Positions 1 through 9,300 of a stretch of DNA of 59,645 bases are shown here, piece by piece. Where the stretch lies: NCBI GenBank assembly GCA_900554175.1, contig USGK01000007.1, forward strand, positions 1-59,645, given 5' to 3'. How positions within the stretch are numbered: position 1 is the first letter of the stretch; each line of letters opens with the position of its first letter. Under the pieces are notes generated by a model. That model was not told the DNA's origin. It did not search any database and was given only the letters and a program-made list of their open reading frames with translations. This stretch comes from an uncultured Clostridium sp. (GTDB taxonomy: Bacteria; Bacillota; Clostridia; TANB77; CAG-508). A program made the translations under genes and the position numbers.

Positions 1-77
1 TACGCAAAATTTATGGATAAAAATTTTGCCACGAATTACTTAACAGATACAAATTTCAGAACATTTTATGTAAATTG

Positions 78-106
78 TTGACTTTTTTTCCATAATTTGG
101 TATAAT
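78..106 (+). promoter_or_regulatory. Promoter of lipoprotein gene
   Basis: TTGACT at 78-83 and TATAAT at 101-106 are separated by 17 bases, a near-consensus housekeeping promoter. A ribosome binding site AAAGGAGG at 156-163 precedes the ATG at 173. Confidence 0.8.
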
Positions 107-172
107 AGGTATATAAGTTATAAAAAAAATTCGTCCAAGTGACGTAAAACAGGCTAAAGGAGGCCAAACATT

Positions 173-889
173 ATGAAAAAACTTACAAAAATCGCATCCG
201 TCCTGTTCGCAATGTTAATCGCAGCGGCCTGCCTTCCAGGTTGCTCAAATGCAAATCAGTCAAAAGAGGAAAGTAAAGTTTCAGCACCTAGCACTTCTGT
301 TGCAAGTATCGCACAAGAGGAATCTAAAGAAGAATCTTCTGAAAGCTCAGTAGAGAGTTCAAAAGAAACTTCTAAAGAAACACCCAAAGAGAGTTCTAAG
401 ACTTCTTCAGAGGAAACTTCTAAGGAAGAATCTAAAGAGGTATCAAAAGAATCTTCTAAAGAAACATCAAAAGAGGGTTCTAAGACTTCTTCAGAGGAAA
501 CTTCTAAAGAAGAATCTAAATCAACTACATCTGAAGTATCGGTTGTTTCAAAAGTTGAGAATACGACATCCAACAGTTCAACCAAACCTGCAGATGATAT
601 CTTAAAATCTTTTAAGTCTAAATATGTTGATAGAAGTACAATAGTTGCTTATGGAAAATGTATAAAGAATACTAAACTCATAGGAACCTCTATATATGAT
701 GGTGTAGAAGTACCAAAAGATGCTCGTTTTGGTATTATTAAAACATATGATGGTTACTATGAAGTATTTATTAACTATTCAAATGCACTTATAGATTCTT
801 CTTGTATAGAACTTTTCCCAGACAATTATACTCCTGATGAATCTGACCCATTATGGTCAAGTTTAAAAAAATTAAATGATTGTTTTTAA
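173..889 (+). CDS. Ser/Glu/Lys-rich lipoprotein of unknown function
   Basis: 238 residues. The N-terminus is a lipoprotein signal: KK, a hydrophobic stretch, then a lipobox LPGC with the modified Cys near residue 24, so the protein should be anchored to the outer face of the membrane. Residues about 35-135 are a low-complexity linker built from repeated SKEE/TSKE/SSKE units, likely a flexible stalk. The last 100 residues (about 143-238) form a compact domain with no motif I recognise. The gene has its own promoter, RBS and terminator and stands alone, convergent with the adhesin locus. A substrate-binding or cell-wall-associated role is possible but nothing in the sequence proves it. Confidence 0.85.
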   Translation: MKKLTKIASVLFAMLIAAACLPGCSNANQSKEESKVSAPSTSVASIAQEESKEESSESSVESSKETSKETPKESSKTSSEETSKEESKEVSKESSKETSKEGSKTSSEETSKEESKSTTSEVSVVSKVENTTSNSSTKPADDILKSFKSKYVDRSTIVAYGKCIKNTKLIGTSIYDGVEVPKDARFGIIKTYDGYYEVFINYSNALIDSSCIELFPDNYTPDESDPLWSSLKKLNDCF

Positions 890-905
890 ACTTATACTTT
901 CATTA

Positions 906-944
906 AAAACGAAAAAGAGTTGCACGGCAACTCTTTTTCGTTTT
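906..944 (+). terminator. Bidirectional terminator between convergent genes
   Basis: An 18-bp perfect stem (906-923 with 927-944) with loop ACG is followed by ACTTTTTT. The left flank is A-rich, so it can also stop leftward transcription arriving from the adhesin locus. Confidence 0.85.
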
Positions 945-999
945 ACTTTTTTATAAAATCTTAAACACTAACTTGATATTTTTATACATAATGTTAAAT

Positions 1000-3900
1000 T
1001 TATTTTCTTATCTTTCGAATACATACAACAATTCCAATAAGTGAAATTATTAAAACAACCACTGAAATAATATATTTCTTATTTCTTTCAAGTCCTGTAG
1101 AAGGACTTACTAGAACTTTACTTGAATCATATGGTATTTGTTCAAATGCTATTGTGGCTGAACTATCTGCTCCTGTTGGATCACTATATGTATTATGTGC
1201 TATCTTTGCTTTTGCAACTTGAGCATAACTTTCATAGTCTAAGTTATCATCTTGTGTTGACAATATTCTTGCGGCTTTAACTTTTACAGTAGTTGAAGAA
1301 TCTGTCCTATTTTCTTCTTTAATATTGGTATATAAATATATATCCCCTGTTCCGTTTTTGTATTGCTCTTTTTCATTTATATTTGGATTCAAACTATATA
1401 TCTCATTAAAGTAATTATCATATATTGTTTTTCCTGAATCTTCAATTCTATCTTTTATCTTGTTCTTCAATATATTTAAACTATTTGTATAAGTCTGTTC
1501 CAAAATTGTGTTTATCACTTTCTTTTCATATTTTGTGTCATTTCCATTTAAAACCCAACTTAAACTTGGATCTAGATATTCGAGCAATTCTTGTATATTA
1601 ACTTTTGCTTCTTTTGCTTTTTTCTCTTCTTCTGTTTTTTCAGCCATAAAGTAATTTCCATATTTATAGTAACTTTCGTCTGCATATGTTATATCTGAAT
1701 TATTCGTTATAGTTAATGTATATTCTATTTCCAAAATAGAACCATACATATATTGATTATCAATTTCTACTTTAGCATAATGGCTTCCTATTTTGTTCCA
1801 TTCTGTATCTAGATTTGCTACATAAGGTATATTTTGTGTTGGATTTCCATCTATTAATACTTGTCCATTTTGTAATGTTAATTTTACATTAGATATATTC
1901 TTTTTTATATTAACTCTTAATTTTGGTTTTTCTATAATACCAAAATTCATATTGCCAAATTTTGGGTTACTATAATTCGTTACTTCATCAGTAGCATTTG
2001 CAGAATTTTTTTCATAAAATTCTATTGGCACTGAAATTTTTGGAGTACTTGCTTTAACTTCTCCTTTTATATCTATATTAGTAGTTGTAAAATCTACCGA
2101 TTGTGTATACTCAAATGGGCTATCAGTCAATTCATCAGTTGCTAAATTTCTTTCTTTTTTATTTAGTTCTTCATTTAAATACCATCTATAACCGCCTTTG
2201 TTTAAAATTGAATTATATGCATTGTCTATTATCTTAGCAATATTAGAATCAATTATTGTTGATTTATAATCATTTGAATATACTTTCGTTCTTTTTGTTC
2301 CATCTATTATTTCCTGAGTTCCATCTCCATAAGTAAATCTCACATAATATTCCCCTGGAAGCACACCTGAAAATGAGTATGTTCCATCTTCTGATGTTTT
2401 TGTTTCTGCTTTGTCAAAATGATTATCTAAATTACTTTTCAATATCAATTTATTATTTTGATCCTTTTTAAACTTTTCAACTTTCTTGCCATCTGCACCA
2501 TTAACTTCTTCTGTTTCATATGCCTTCATAACTCCGTTTTCTCCATAAAAAGGATATAGTTTTGTTGGTGTAAAATCTTCTCCATTATAAATTCCTAATT
2601 CTACTTTTACATTTGATACTTTTTTTTCATTATTATCCACTACTCCATTACCCAAAGGTTCTTTAGTACTTTCATAATCTTGTGTTTTTATATCTTCAAA
2701 TACCTTTCCACTAATTGTTCTATCTTCTGATTTTGTTAATTTCAAGTAAGGTGCTTCTTCTTCATGTGTCTTTGTTACAGTTTGGTGATTTACTTCACTT
2801 GAAGTTGGCGTAGCATAACCATTTTTCCAAACCCAATAATAATCCACTCTTTTATAATTGTGATATGCTTTAATTCTTGCCTTTGTTGGGAATTTTTCAT
2901 ATGTTTCTCCTTCCAAAATATCTTTTACTGCATCATCTTTTACCGTAAATCTAATATAAAAATCTTTATAATTTTTGATAGGATCACCATATTTTTTTTG
3001 ATTTAAATACCCGTGTCTTTGTGAATTAGAAGTATATCCTCCATTCCAATCGCTTTCTACCTCATACCTATAAGGATCAAATATATCTTCGGCACCATTT
3101 TTATCTAATTGCAAATTAACTTCTTGATATAAATATTTAATGTTATATTTTGTTGTATTTGTTATACTTATTTTGTATACTACTTCAATCTTTATTTTTT
3201 CATCACAGTCTTCAGAATCTAATGTATAAATATCTGATGGGTATATACTTCTTGTATATGCATACTTATCTGTTTTGCTTTGCCAGTTAACTTTTGGTAA
3301 TGAATCCGGAATATCACTGTCTGTTGTTACTCCTTTTTCTCCATATTTATATGTAAAAGTATATCCGTTTACTGATACAATTACACTGTCTAAATTATTA
3401 CTTATTTCAAAATCAGTATCTGGTATTCTCTTTATTCCTAAATTTACATTATTTATAATTGGATCTTTACCATTATTTTCAGAATAAAAAGTTTCCCTTC
3501 GATTTTTGTTATTTAATATCTCTCCTAAGTATTTGCCTGTATTAGCCTTTTCAATCAAATCTTCATCTTTTAAACATAAATCTTCCTCATTTATTAATGC
3601 TTTTGATCCATTTGTAATTGCCAAATAAGGTATACATGTAATATATTGATTATCCTTCTTACTATTATTTGACTCGTTATATGCACTATAATCGAATTCT
3701 ATATAGTAATTTGCTAGTTGACTTGCATCAACTTTTTTAAAAGTATACACTCCATTGGCTATATCTTTTTGGCTTATTTCTTGTATGGATTTATCTTTAT
3801 TCTTATCATAGTTTTTCTGCACTCTATACTTTAATGTTATTTTTATATTTTTAGTTATTATTTGTTCATAACTACTAGAAGCATCTATTGTTGCATTTCC

Positions 3901-4959
3901 ATTCTCGTCTTTATATGCCTCCACTCCTTTTGAATATCCATCGTATCGATCATTGTATATATTATTTTTACTATTAGGTACATCTTCCCAAACGTATCCT
4001 GAAATGTTAATCCATTTACGATTTGTTATTATAACTTCTTGGACTGGTCCTTTGCCTATGATTGCATTTGAATATGATTTTTTATACATCGGTAAAACAG
4101 AATTTCCATTATCCAATTGTATTCTTTTTAGGCCACATGTAACAGACTGTGTTATATCATCAGCAACCTTAATAGTTCCTAATTTGACTCTATTTTCTTT
4201 TATTGTTTCATTTCCTCTTTTAATTTCTTCAGTCGTGTATCCTTCCTGGATTGCTATTTCATAGCCTTGTGGTGCTGTTATTTCATAAATCGTATATGTA
4301 CCGTATGGGATCTTCTCTTTAATATACATCTTCTCTTTTGAATTCCAGTCCTCTTTATCTATTACTCTATTTACTGATATTCCCTTGTTTGTTGTTCCTA
4401 TTATTCTAAATTCTGCTCCACTTAAATTTGTTTTATTATCTTGTCCATTTTTTATAATTTTTATTGTTCCATATTTTTGATTAGTTATTGATTTATCATC
4501 TGTAAGATTCGTCATTTGCCCTGTTTCAATTTTAATTTTTCCCATATATGCACCCATATTTTCAATATATGTTTTACCATCATATCCATATCCATTTGGA
4601 ATATTTTTTCCCTGAAATTTGACATCGTAACCTAAGTTTGGATTCTTCAACTCAAATAGAAAATAAGTTCCAGCACGTATACAATAGTTATTTGAATCAT
4701 TAATTCCATAATTCGTTTTTGCAGTACTTGTTATGGCTTCTCCATTTTTATCCGTTGTTAATTGCTTATAAAATGATAGACTTTTGTTTTCTTCATCAAC
4801 TCTATATAGGTTGAATACAACATTTGGTAATTTCTTCGTCGTTTCCTCTCTGTCTACTTTTTTGATCTTAAGACCACCATATCCTTTGTTGTATATCCAC
4901 GTTTCTACGTCAGGATTATTTGATGATATTGTTATTTCCTCTTCATACCCTATATTCAT
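1000..4959 (-). CDS. Cna-B/SdrD-type cell-wall adhesin, C-terminal part of a frameshifted gene
   Basis: 1,319 residues from the first in-frame ATG, but the same frame stays open up to about 5105 and joins logically to the ORF at 5099-6310, so this is the C-terminal three quarters of one adhesin of about 1,770 residues. It contains prealbumin-like Cna-B domains with the E-box YTIYEITAPQGYEI, SdrD-B-like domains (ISGKVFED... and GTYSFSGVLPGEYYVRF) and a C-terminal sorting-like signal SPSTG followed by a hydrophobic helix and RKIRK. It is a paralogue of the gene at 11448-15923, matching it domain by domain. No RBS suitable for independent translation is obvious before the ATG at 4959. If the frameshift is real, the surface-anchored part would not be made with a signal peptide. 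Confidence 0.75.
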   Translation of the reverse strand: MNIGYEEEITISSNNPDVETWIYNKGYGGLKIKKVDREETTKKLPNVVFNLYRVDEENKSLSFYKQLTTDKNGEAITSTAKTNYGINDSNNYCIRAGTYFLFELKNPNLGYDVKFQGKNIPNGYGYDGKTYIENMGAYMGKIKIETGQMTNLTDDKSITNQKYGTIKIIKNGQDNKTNLSGAEFRIIGTTNKGISVNRVIDKEDWNSKEKMYIKEKIPYGTYTIYEITAPQGYEIAIQEGYTTEEIKRGNETIKENRVKLGTIKVADDITQSVTCGLKRIQLDNGNSVLPMYKKSYSNAIIGKGPVQEVIITNRKWINISGYVWEDVPNSKNNIYNDRYDGYSKGVEAYKDENGNATIDASSSYEQIITKNIKITLKYRVQKNYDKNKDKSIQEISQKDIANGVYTFKKVDASQLANYYIEFDYSAYNESNNSKKDNQYITCIPYLAITNGSKALINEEDLCLKDEDLIEKANTGKYLGEILNNKNRRETFYSENNGKDPIINNVNLGIKRIPDTDFEISNNLDSVIVSVNGYTFTYKYGEKGVTTDSDIPDSLPKVNWQSKTDKYAYTRSIYPSDIYTLDSEDCDEKIKIEVVYKISITNTTKYNIKYLYQEVNLQLDKNGAEDIFDPYRYEVESDWNGGYTSNSQRHGYLNQKKYGDPIKNYKDFYIRFTVKDDAVKDILEGETYEKFPTKARIKAYHNYKRVDYYWVWKNGYATPTSSEVNHQTVTKTHEEEAPYLKLTKSEDRTISGKVFEDIKTQDYESTKEPLGNGVVDNNEKKVSNVKVELGIYNGEDFTPTKLYPFYGENGVMKAYETEEVNGADGKKVEKFKKDQNNKLILKSNLDNHFDKAETKTSEDGTYSFSGVLPGEYYVRFTYGDGTQEIIDGTKRTKVYSNDYKSTIIDSNIAKIIDNAYNSILNKGGYRWYLNEELNKKERNLATDELTDSPFEYTQSVDFTTTNIDIKGEVKASTPKISVPIEFYEKNSANATDEVTNYSNPKFGNMNFGIIEKPKLRVNIKKNISNVKLTLQNGQVLIDGNPTQNIPYVANLDTEWNKIGSHYAKVEIDNQYMYGSILEIEYTLTITNNSDITYADESYYKYGNYFMAEKTEEEKKAKEAKVNIQELLEYLDPSLSWVLNGNDTKYEKKVINTILEQTYTNSLNILKNKIKDRIEDSGKTIYDNYFNEIYSLNPNINEKEQYKNGTGDIYLYTNIKEENRTDSSTTVKVKAARILSTQDDNLDYESYAQVAKAKIAHNTYSDPTGADSSATIAFEQIPYDSSKVLVSPSTGLERNKKYIISVVVLIISLIGIVVCIRKIRK

Positions 4960-5098
4960 AGAATATCCTTTTGTTTGTCCCTTTGAAGAATTTTTATAAT
5001 TTCCTGTCCTATCTTCATTATTTGTTTCCCTTATTGTATACGTTCCAAAATCTAAATTACTAAAAGTAATCCATCCTCCATTTGATGTTGTTTCTGTT

Positions 5099-6310
5099 CT
5101 AGTAATTTTTCCGTGTAGATTTAGATATTAAATCAAACGTTATTCCATTTATTCCGCTTTTTGTATCAGAATCTTTTTTCCATATCTTAATCGAGCCTTT
5201 ATTCTTCTTCACATTTATAGTGTAAACTTTATTGCTTATATTATTCTCTGGTACATATATTAGTCTTTGTCCGAAATTCGGATTACCATTATCCTCTCCT
5301 TCTTCTTTCATTTGATAATTCGTAAGATTTTGTAAAACATATATCTCAGCTTCTCTGTTCGTTGGTGAAACCGAAACTTTTATATTAGTAATCTCTTTGC
5401 TTCCGTTAACATTTACTGTGGTTCCATTTTTTATATTGTATTTATTTAAATCAACACTCCCCACTAGCTCATTTCCATTATATGCATAAATTGCTGTAAT
5501 AGCACCTGTATAAGAATTTATTTTTATTGGAACACTCTTTAAATTATTCACACGAACTTCACCGGCTGTATCCAAGCTTGCTTCTTCTCCTTCTGATCCT
5601 GACATAGTCTTATTCGCATATGCTTCTGCCTCTGCCTTAAGTCTTATACTGCTTGCTGAATGCGGAGCAGAATTATTATATTTTCCTTTGTTGTACCCTT
5701 CTCTATCATTATTAACAAAAAATGCTGATAAATTAAATATGTTAAAATTTGCATTTTCTTGCATTAGCGTTTTATTAGACCTTTCAGAACAGTAATCATT
5801 CCAAATATCCCATAACACCATTTGTCTAATTGTGTAATTTCCTGTACCATCTCCATTACTGTATCCAAGACCATAATCATTTCCTCCTCCTGATAAAATA
5901 TATTTCATCTCTTCTTCTACCAAACTTTTTTTTGTAGAATGAAGATTTCCTGTCTTTTTAAAATATGGAATTGGTATTAACGTCGGTGAAATTTTAACTT
6001 CACATTCCACATAATTAATAGAACTTCTTGAAATTTGTGGCATTCCCAATATATTTACTACAGATTTTTTTAAATTTGTAACAGAACTTACCCAATAATT
6101 ATCGGGTGGACCACTAAGTCTTCCTTTAAAATCCACACAATAAATTTGCTTGTTTCCTACCAAAGCATTATATCCTAACTTTATTGTTTTACTCGAATTG
6201 AAAGCATCTTTAATTTCACTATAGCTAACCGAATATGACTCACTTTTTATACATAAAACATATATAATAATAAGTATTACAGCAATTATTAACTTTTTAA
6301 ACTTCTTCAT
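5099..6310 (-). CDS. Thioester-domain adhesin, N-terminal part of a frameshifted gene
   Basis: 403 residues starting at ATG 6310 with RBS AAAGGAGG. Residues 1-27 are a signal peptide. The next region has the two hallmarks of Cpa-like thioester (TQXA) domains: a Cys in QIYCVDF (C58) and a Gln in IRQMVLW (Q163), which in the family form a Cys-Gln thioester used to bond host surfaces covalently. The usual Thr before Gln is Arg here, as also in the paralogue at 11448-15923. The frame ends in the first strand of a Cna-B domain (GSIKIWKKDSD...), and the sequence continues in the +1 frame after the A5 run at 5106-5110. It is the second gene of an operon, 23 bases after the DUF11 protein. Confidence 0.75.
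   Translation of the reverse strand: MKKFKKLIIAVILIIIYVLCIKSESYSVSYSEIKDAFNSSKTIKLGYNALVGNKQIYCVDFKGRLSGPPDNYWVSSVTNLKKSVVNILGMPQISRSSINYVECEVKISPTLIPIPYFKKTGNLHSTKKSLVEEEMKYILSGGGNDYGLGYSNGDGTGNYTIRQMVLWDIWNDYCSERSNKTLMQENANFNIFNLSAFFVNNDREGYNKGKYNNSAPHSASSIRLKAEAEAYANKTMSGSEGEEASLDTAGEVRVNNLKSVPIKINSYTGAITAIYAYNGNELVGSVDLNKYNIKNGTTVNVNGSKEITNIKVSVSPTNREAEIYVLQNLTNYQMKEEGEDNGNPNFGQRLIYVPENNISNKVYTINVKKNKGSIKIWKKDSDTKSGINGITFDLISKSTRKNY
5106..5110 (-). other. A5 homopolymer at the frameshift point of the adhesin gene
   Basis: The minus strand reads CGG AAA AAT TAC TAG in the upstream frame. Removing one A gives CGG AAA ATT ACT AGA, which continues as KITRTETTSNGGW and then a perfect Cna-B continuation into the ORF ending at 1000. 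The break is therefore equivalent to one extra A. Confidence 0.8.
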
Positions 6311-6333
6311 TTTTCCTCCTTTCTTTCATTTTT

Positions 6334-9300
6334 CTATTTTTTTGTTTTTTTATTGAATATAAAAATATATATAATAACTAATAAGGAAAATATTAAAAAA
6401 AGATATTTTATTGCTTTTCCAGTCTTCACTCCAATGATTACGTCAGCTTGGTCTTTATTGTTTTCTTCATTTTCCGTTTTAATAAAATTAGATTCTTCTT
6501 CATCCTTATTAAGAATTTTATCTGTTTCTAGTATTTGGGCAATATTACTTATTAATCCGGTATTGGTATTTGTCATTTTCTTATTCAATATTAATTTAAG
6601 CTCTTTTGTTTCTCCTGGCTTTATTTCTTTTTCTGATAAACTTGAATTATATAAGCAATGGTTTTCCATCTTCCAGTCTTTATTTAAACTAGAATCAAAT
6701 TCTAACCCACTTGGAATATAATCTACTATATTTTTAGCATACCCAGATATTTCTCCATTATTTTTTATCTTTATTGTGTATTCAATATTAACTTTTGTTA
6801 TATTTAACTTTTTAGAGTCTATTTCTACTTTTGCAAGTGATGCTTCATTAAAAGCATATTTTTTTGTTGTTTTATTATCCACTACTTCTATATTATTTAC
6901 AACTTTAGTAAGTGATAAATCGAATTTTTTATACGCAACTAATCCCAAATCTATATTATTTTTATTACTTTTTATATCTAGAATATCTGTAGCTGCTACC
7001 TCTAAATCTTCTCCATTTATTTTTATACTTTTTAAAATTGCATCAGAATTATTTGATTCTTCGATTCCTTCTTTTTGGTAAATGGTTGGTTTATATTTAC
7101 TTTTATCATACTCAAATATAACTATATATTTTCCTTCTTTTATATTAGAAAGTTGATAAATTCCATCATCATTCGTTTCTGCTGAAATTTCTACACCATC
7201 TTTGTCTGTTGAAACAATCCCTGTAGTAACATCTACTAATTTTACTTTTACTCCTTTTATATTTACATTACTTGCTGACTTATCACCATTCTCTTTTTCA
7301 TCAAACCATACTTTTCCATTTATATTATATAACTCTTCTTCTTTTATTGAAGGATTTATATTAGTATCATTTTCATCTTCTGTTGAATCTGTTTCATTTT
7401 CAGTTGTTGAATTATTTTCTTTATTATCATTTCCTGTAGTATTTATTGTTGGATCTATATAAAAACTTGTTTCATTACTTTCGCATATATTACTTCCTTC
7501 CATATATATACTGCATGTACTTATAATCTGTTTTTTTTCTTTCAAATCCTCCTTATTAACTTTAGCTGTAATTATTAATTCTACTGATTCATTTGGATTC
7601 AATGTATATTTCTCAACAAGGTACCAAAAATCTTCTTCAAAAGCCACTTCTTTTTTATAACTAGTTTCTTTATTGTTCAATTCTACTTTTTCAACATCCA
7701 AATAATTAGATATTTTAATTTTTAATTCCATATTTTCGACTGTATAATCACTATAATTTTTCACATTAACTCTATATAGTATTGTATCTCCATCAATAAG
7801 AGCTTCTTCCTTATTGCTTTTTTGAATATCTTGTTCTAAATTAACTTTCACCTTAATGGTTTCAACCTTTTCTTTAATAATATTAGAGCTATACACTTCA
7901 TTTCCATACTTAGATTCTATATAAAAAACCGATTCATCTTGGTCTTCTATATTTTTGACTCCCAATGCTAATCCAATCTCATATGTTTCACCAGCATGTA
8001 ATGTATCTATAGTCATACTATTATTAGCTTGCATATAAAGGACATTATTTTTTTTATATTCAATAATAATATTTTCTTTATCAACTTCTGTATTATTTGT
8101 TACCAAAACTCTATATGAACAATAATAACCACTTTTTAATTTCTCATTATCAGCTCTTCCTACAGTCTTAACTTCTATAATAATATCTGATTTTTTTACT
8201 ATATTAGTAACTGCATTGGACTTCTTATCAAAATTTGTTTCTATCTCATTTATTAATTTATTTCCTTCTTTTAAATCATTTGTAACTTTTACTTGATAAG
8301 TTAAACTTAAAGTTTCTCCTTGTTTTATTGAAAGATTTTTGAAGACTTTTTCACTCTCTGTTGGTTGTATTTCTGTTTTATAAATATCTTTAGTTGTATA
8401 TAGACTAGTTCCTTCAGGCACTTTGCCTATAACAGTTATATTATTTATGTTTTTTTCCTCATTATTTTTCAAATTGATTTTATATTCTATTACCTCTCCT
8501 TGATGTACCTCTTCATTTTCTCTTAATTCATGTTCTCCAACCCAAGCTGTCAAGGCAATTTCTACATTTTTATATTGTTGCATATTTAACACAACATTAG
8601 TCGAATCACTAGTTACAACATTTCCTGACGCCTTTATATACCTAAAATTAAAACGTTCTTCAGCCCTTTTTTCATCTGTACTTTTTTTAATATCCACCCC
8701 ATACTCTGCGCTGATTTTTTCTCCTTTATTCAAACTTGGAACTACGATTAAATAGCATCTTTTATCTGCTAAATTAGAATCTTCTGTCCAAGCATTTTCA
8801 GAATTTTCTAAATCTTCTGTTGCATTTTCATTTGATGAGTAGTATATTTTTACTCCTTCTTGACCTGTTGTTACTTTTATGTTACTTGTTAATGTTATAT
8901 CCATTGTGTTTGTTGAACTCTTAGTTGGGAATTTTCCTAATATTTTTGCATTAGTTATTGTTTCTTCTTCGTTGCTGATTGCTCCTATTTGAATAGTAGC
9001 TGTTTGTGTTTCTCCTGTAGCTTTTATATTTACTTCTTTATCTTCTTCTTTTCCTACTGTTTCAACACCTAATTCTTTTATGTTGTTTGTTATAATTATG
9101 TTTTGGTCTTGTACTATTTTTAGGTCTTTTGTAATTTTTCCATCTTGATAATAATTTTTTGCATTTTCATTTGTGTATGTTAATGTTATATTTTCGTTGC
9201 TACTTGTTTGTAACTTGTCTACTGTAAGTTCTGCACTTACTACTACTACTGTTCCTTGTATTGTTTTACCTGGATATGTTTTTTGTTCTCCTTTTAATGT

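Noticed and set aside
4..29. Terminator or regulatory hairpin at the window start
   Set aside because: GCAAAATTT/AAATTTTGC can pair but is not followed by a T-run and the upstream context is missing.
256..585. Minus-strand Ser/Glu/Val-rich frame
   Set aside because: It is the mirror of the SKEE repeat region of the lipoprotein gene and has no translation signals.
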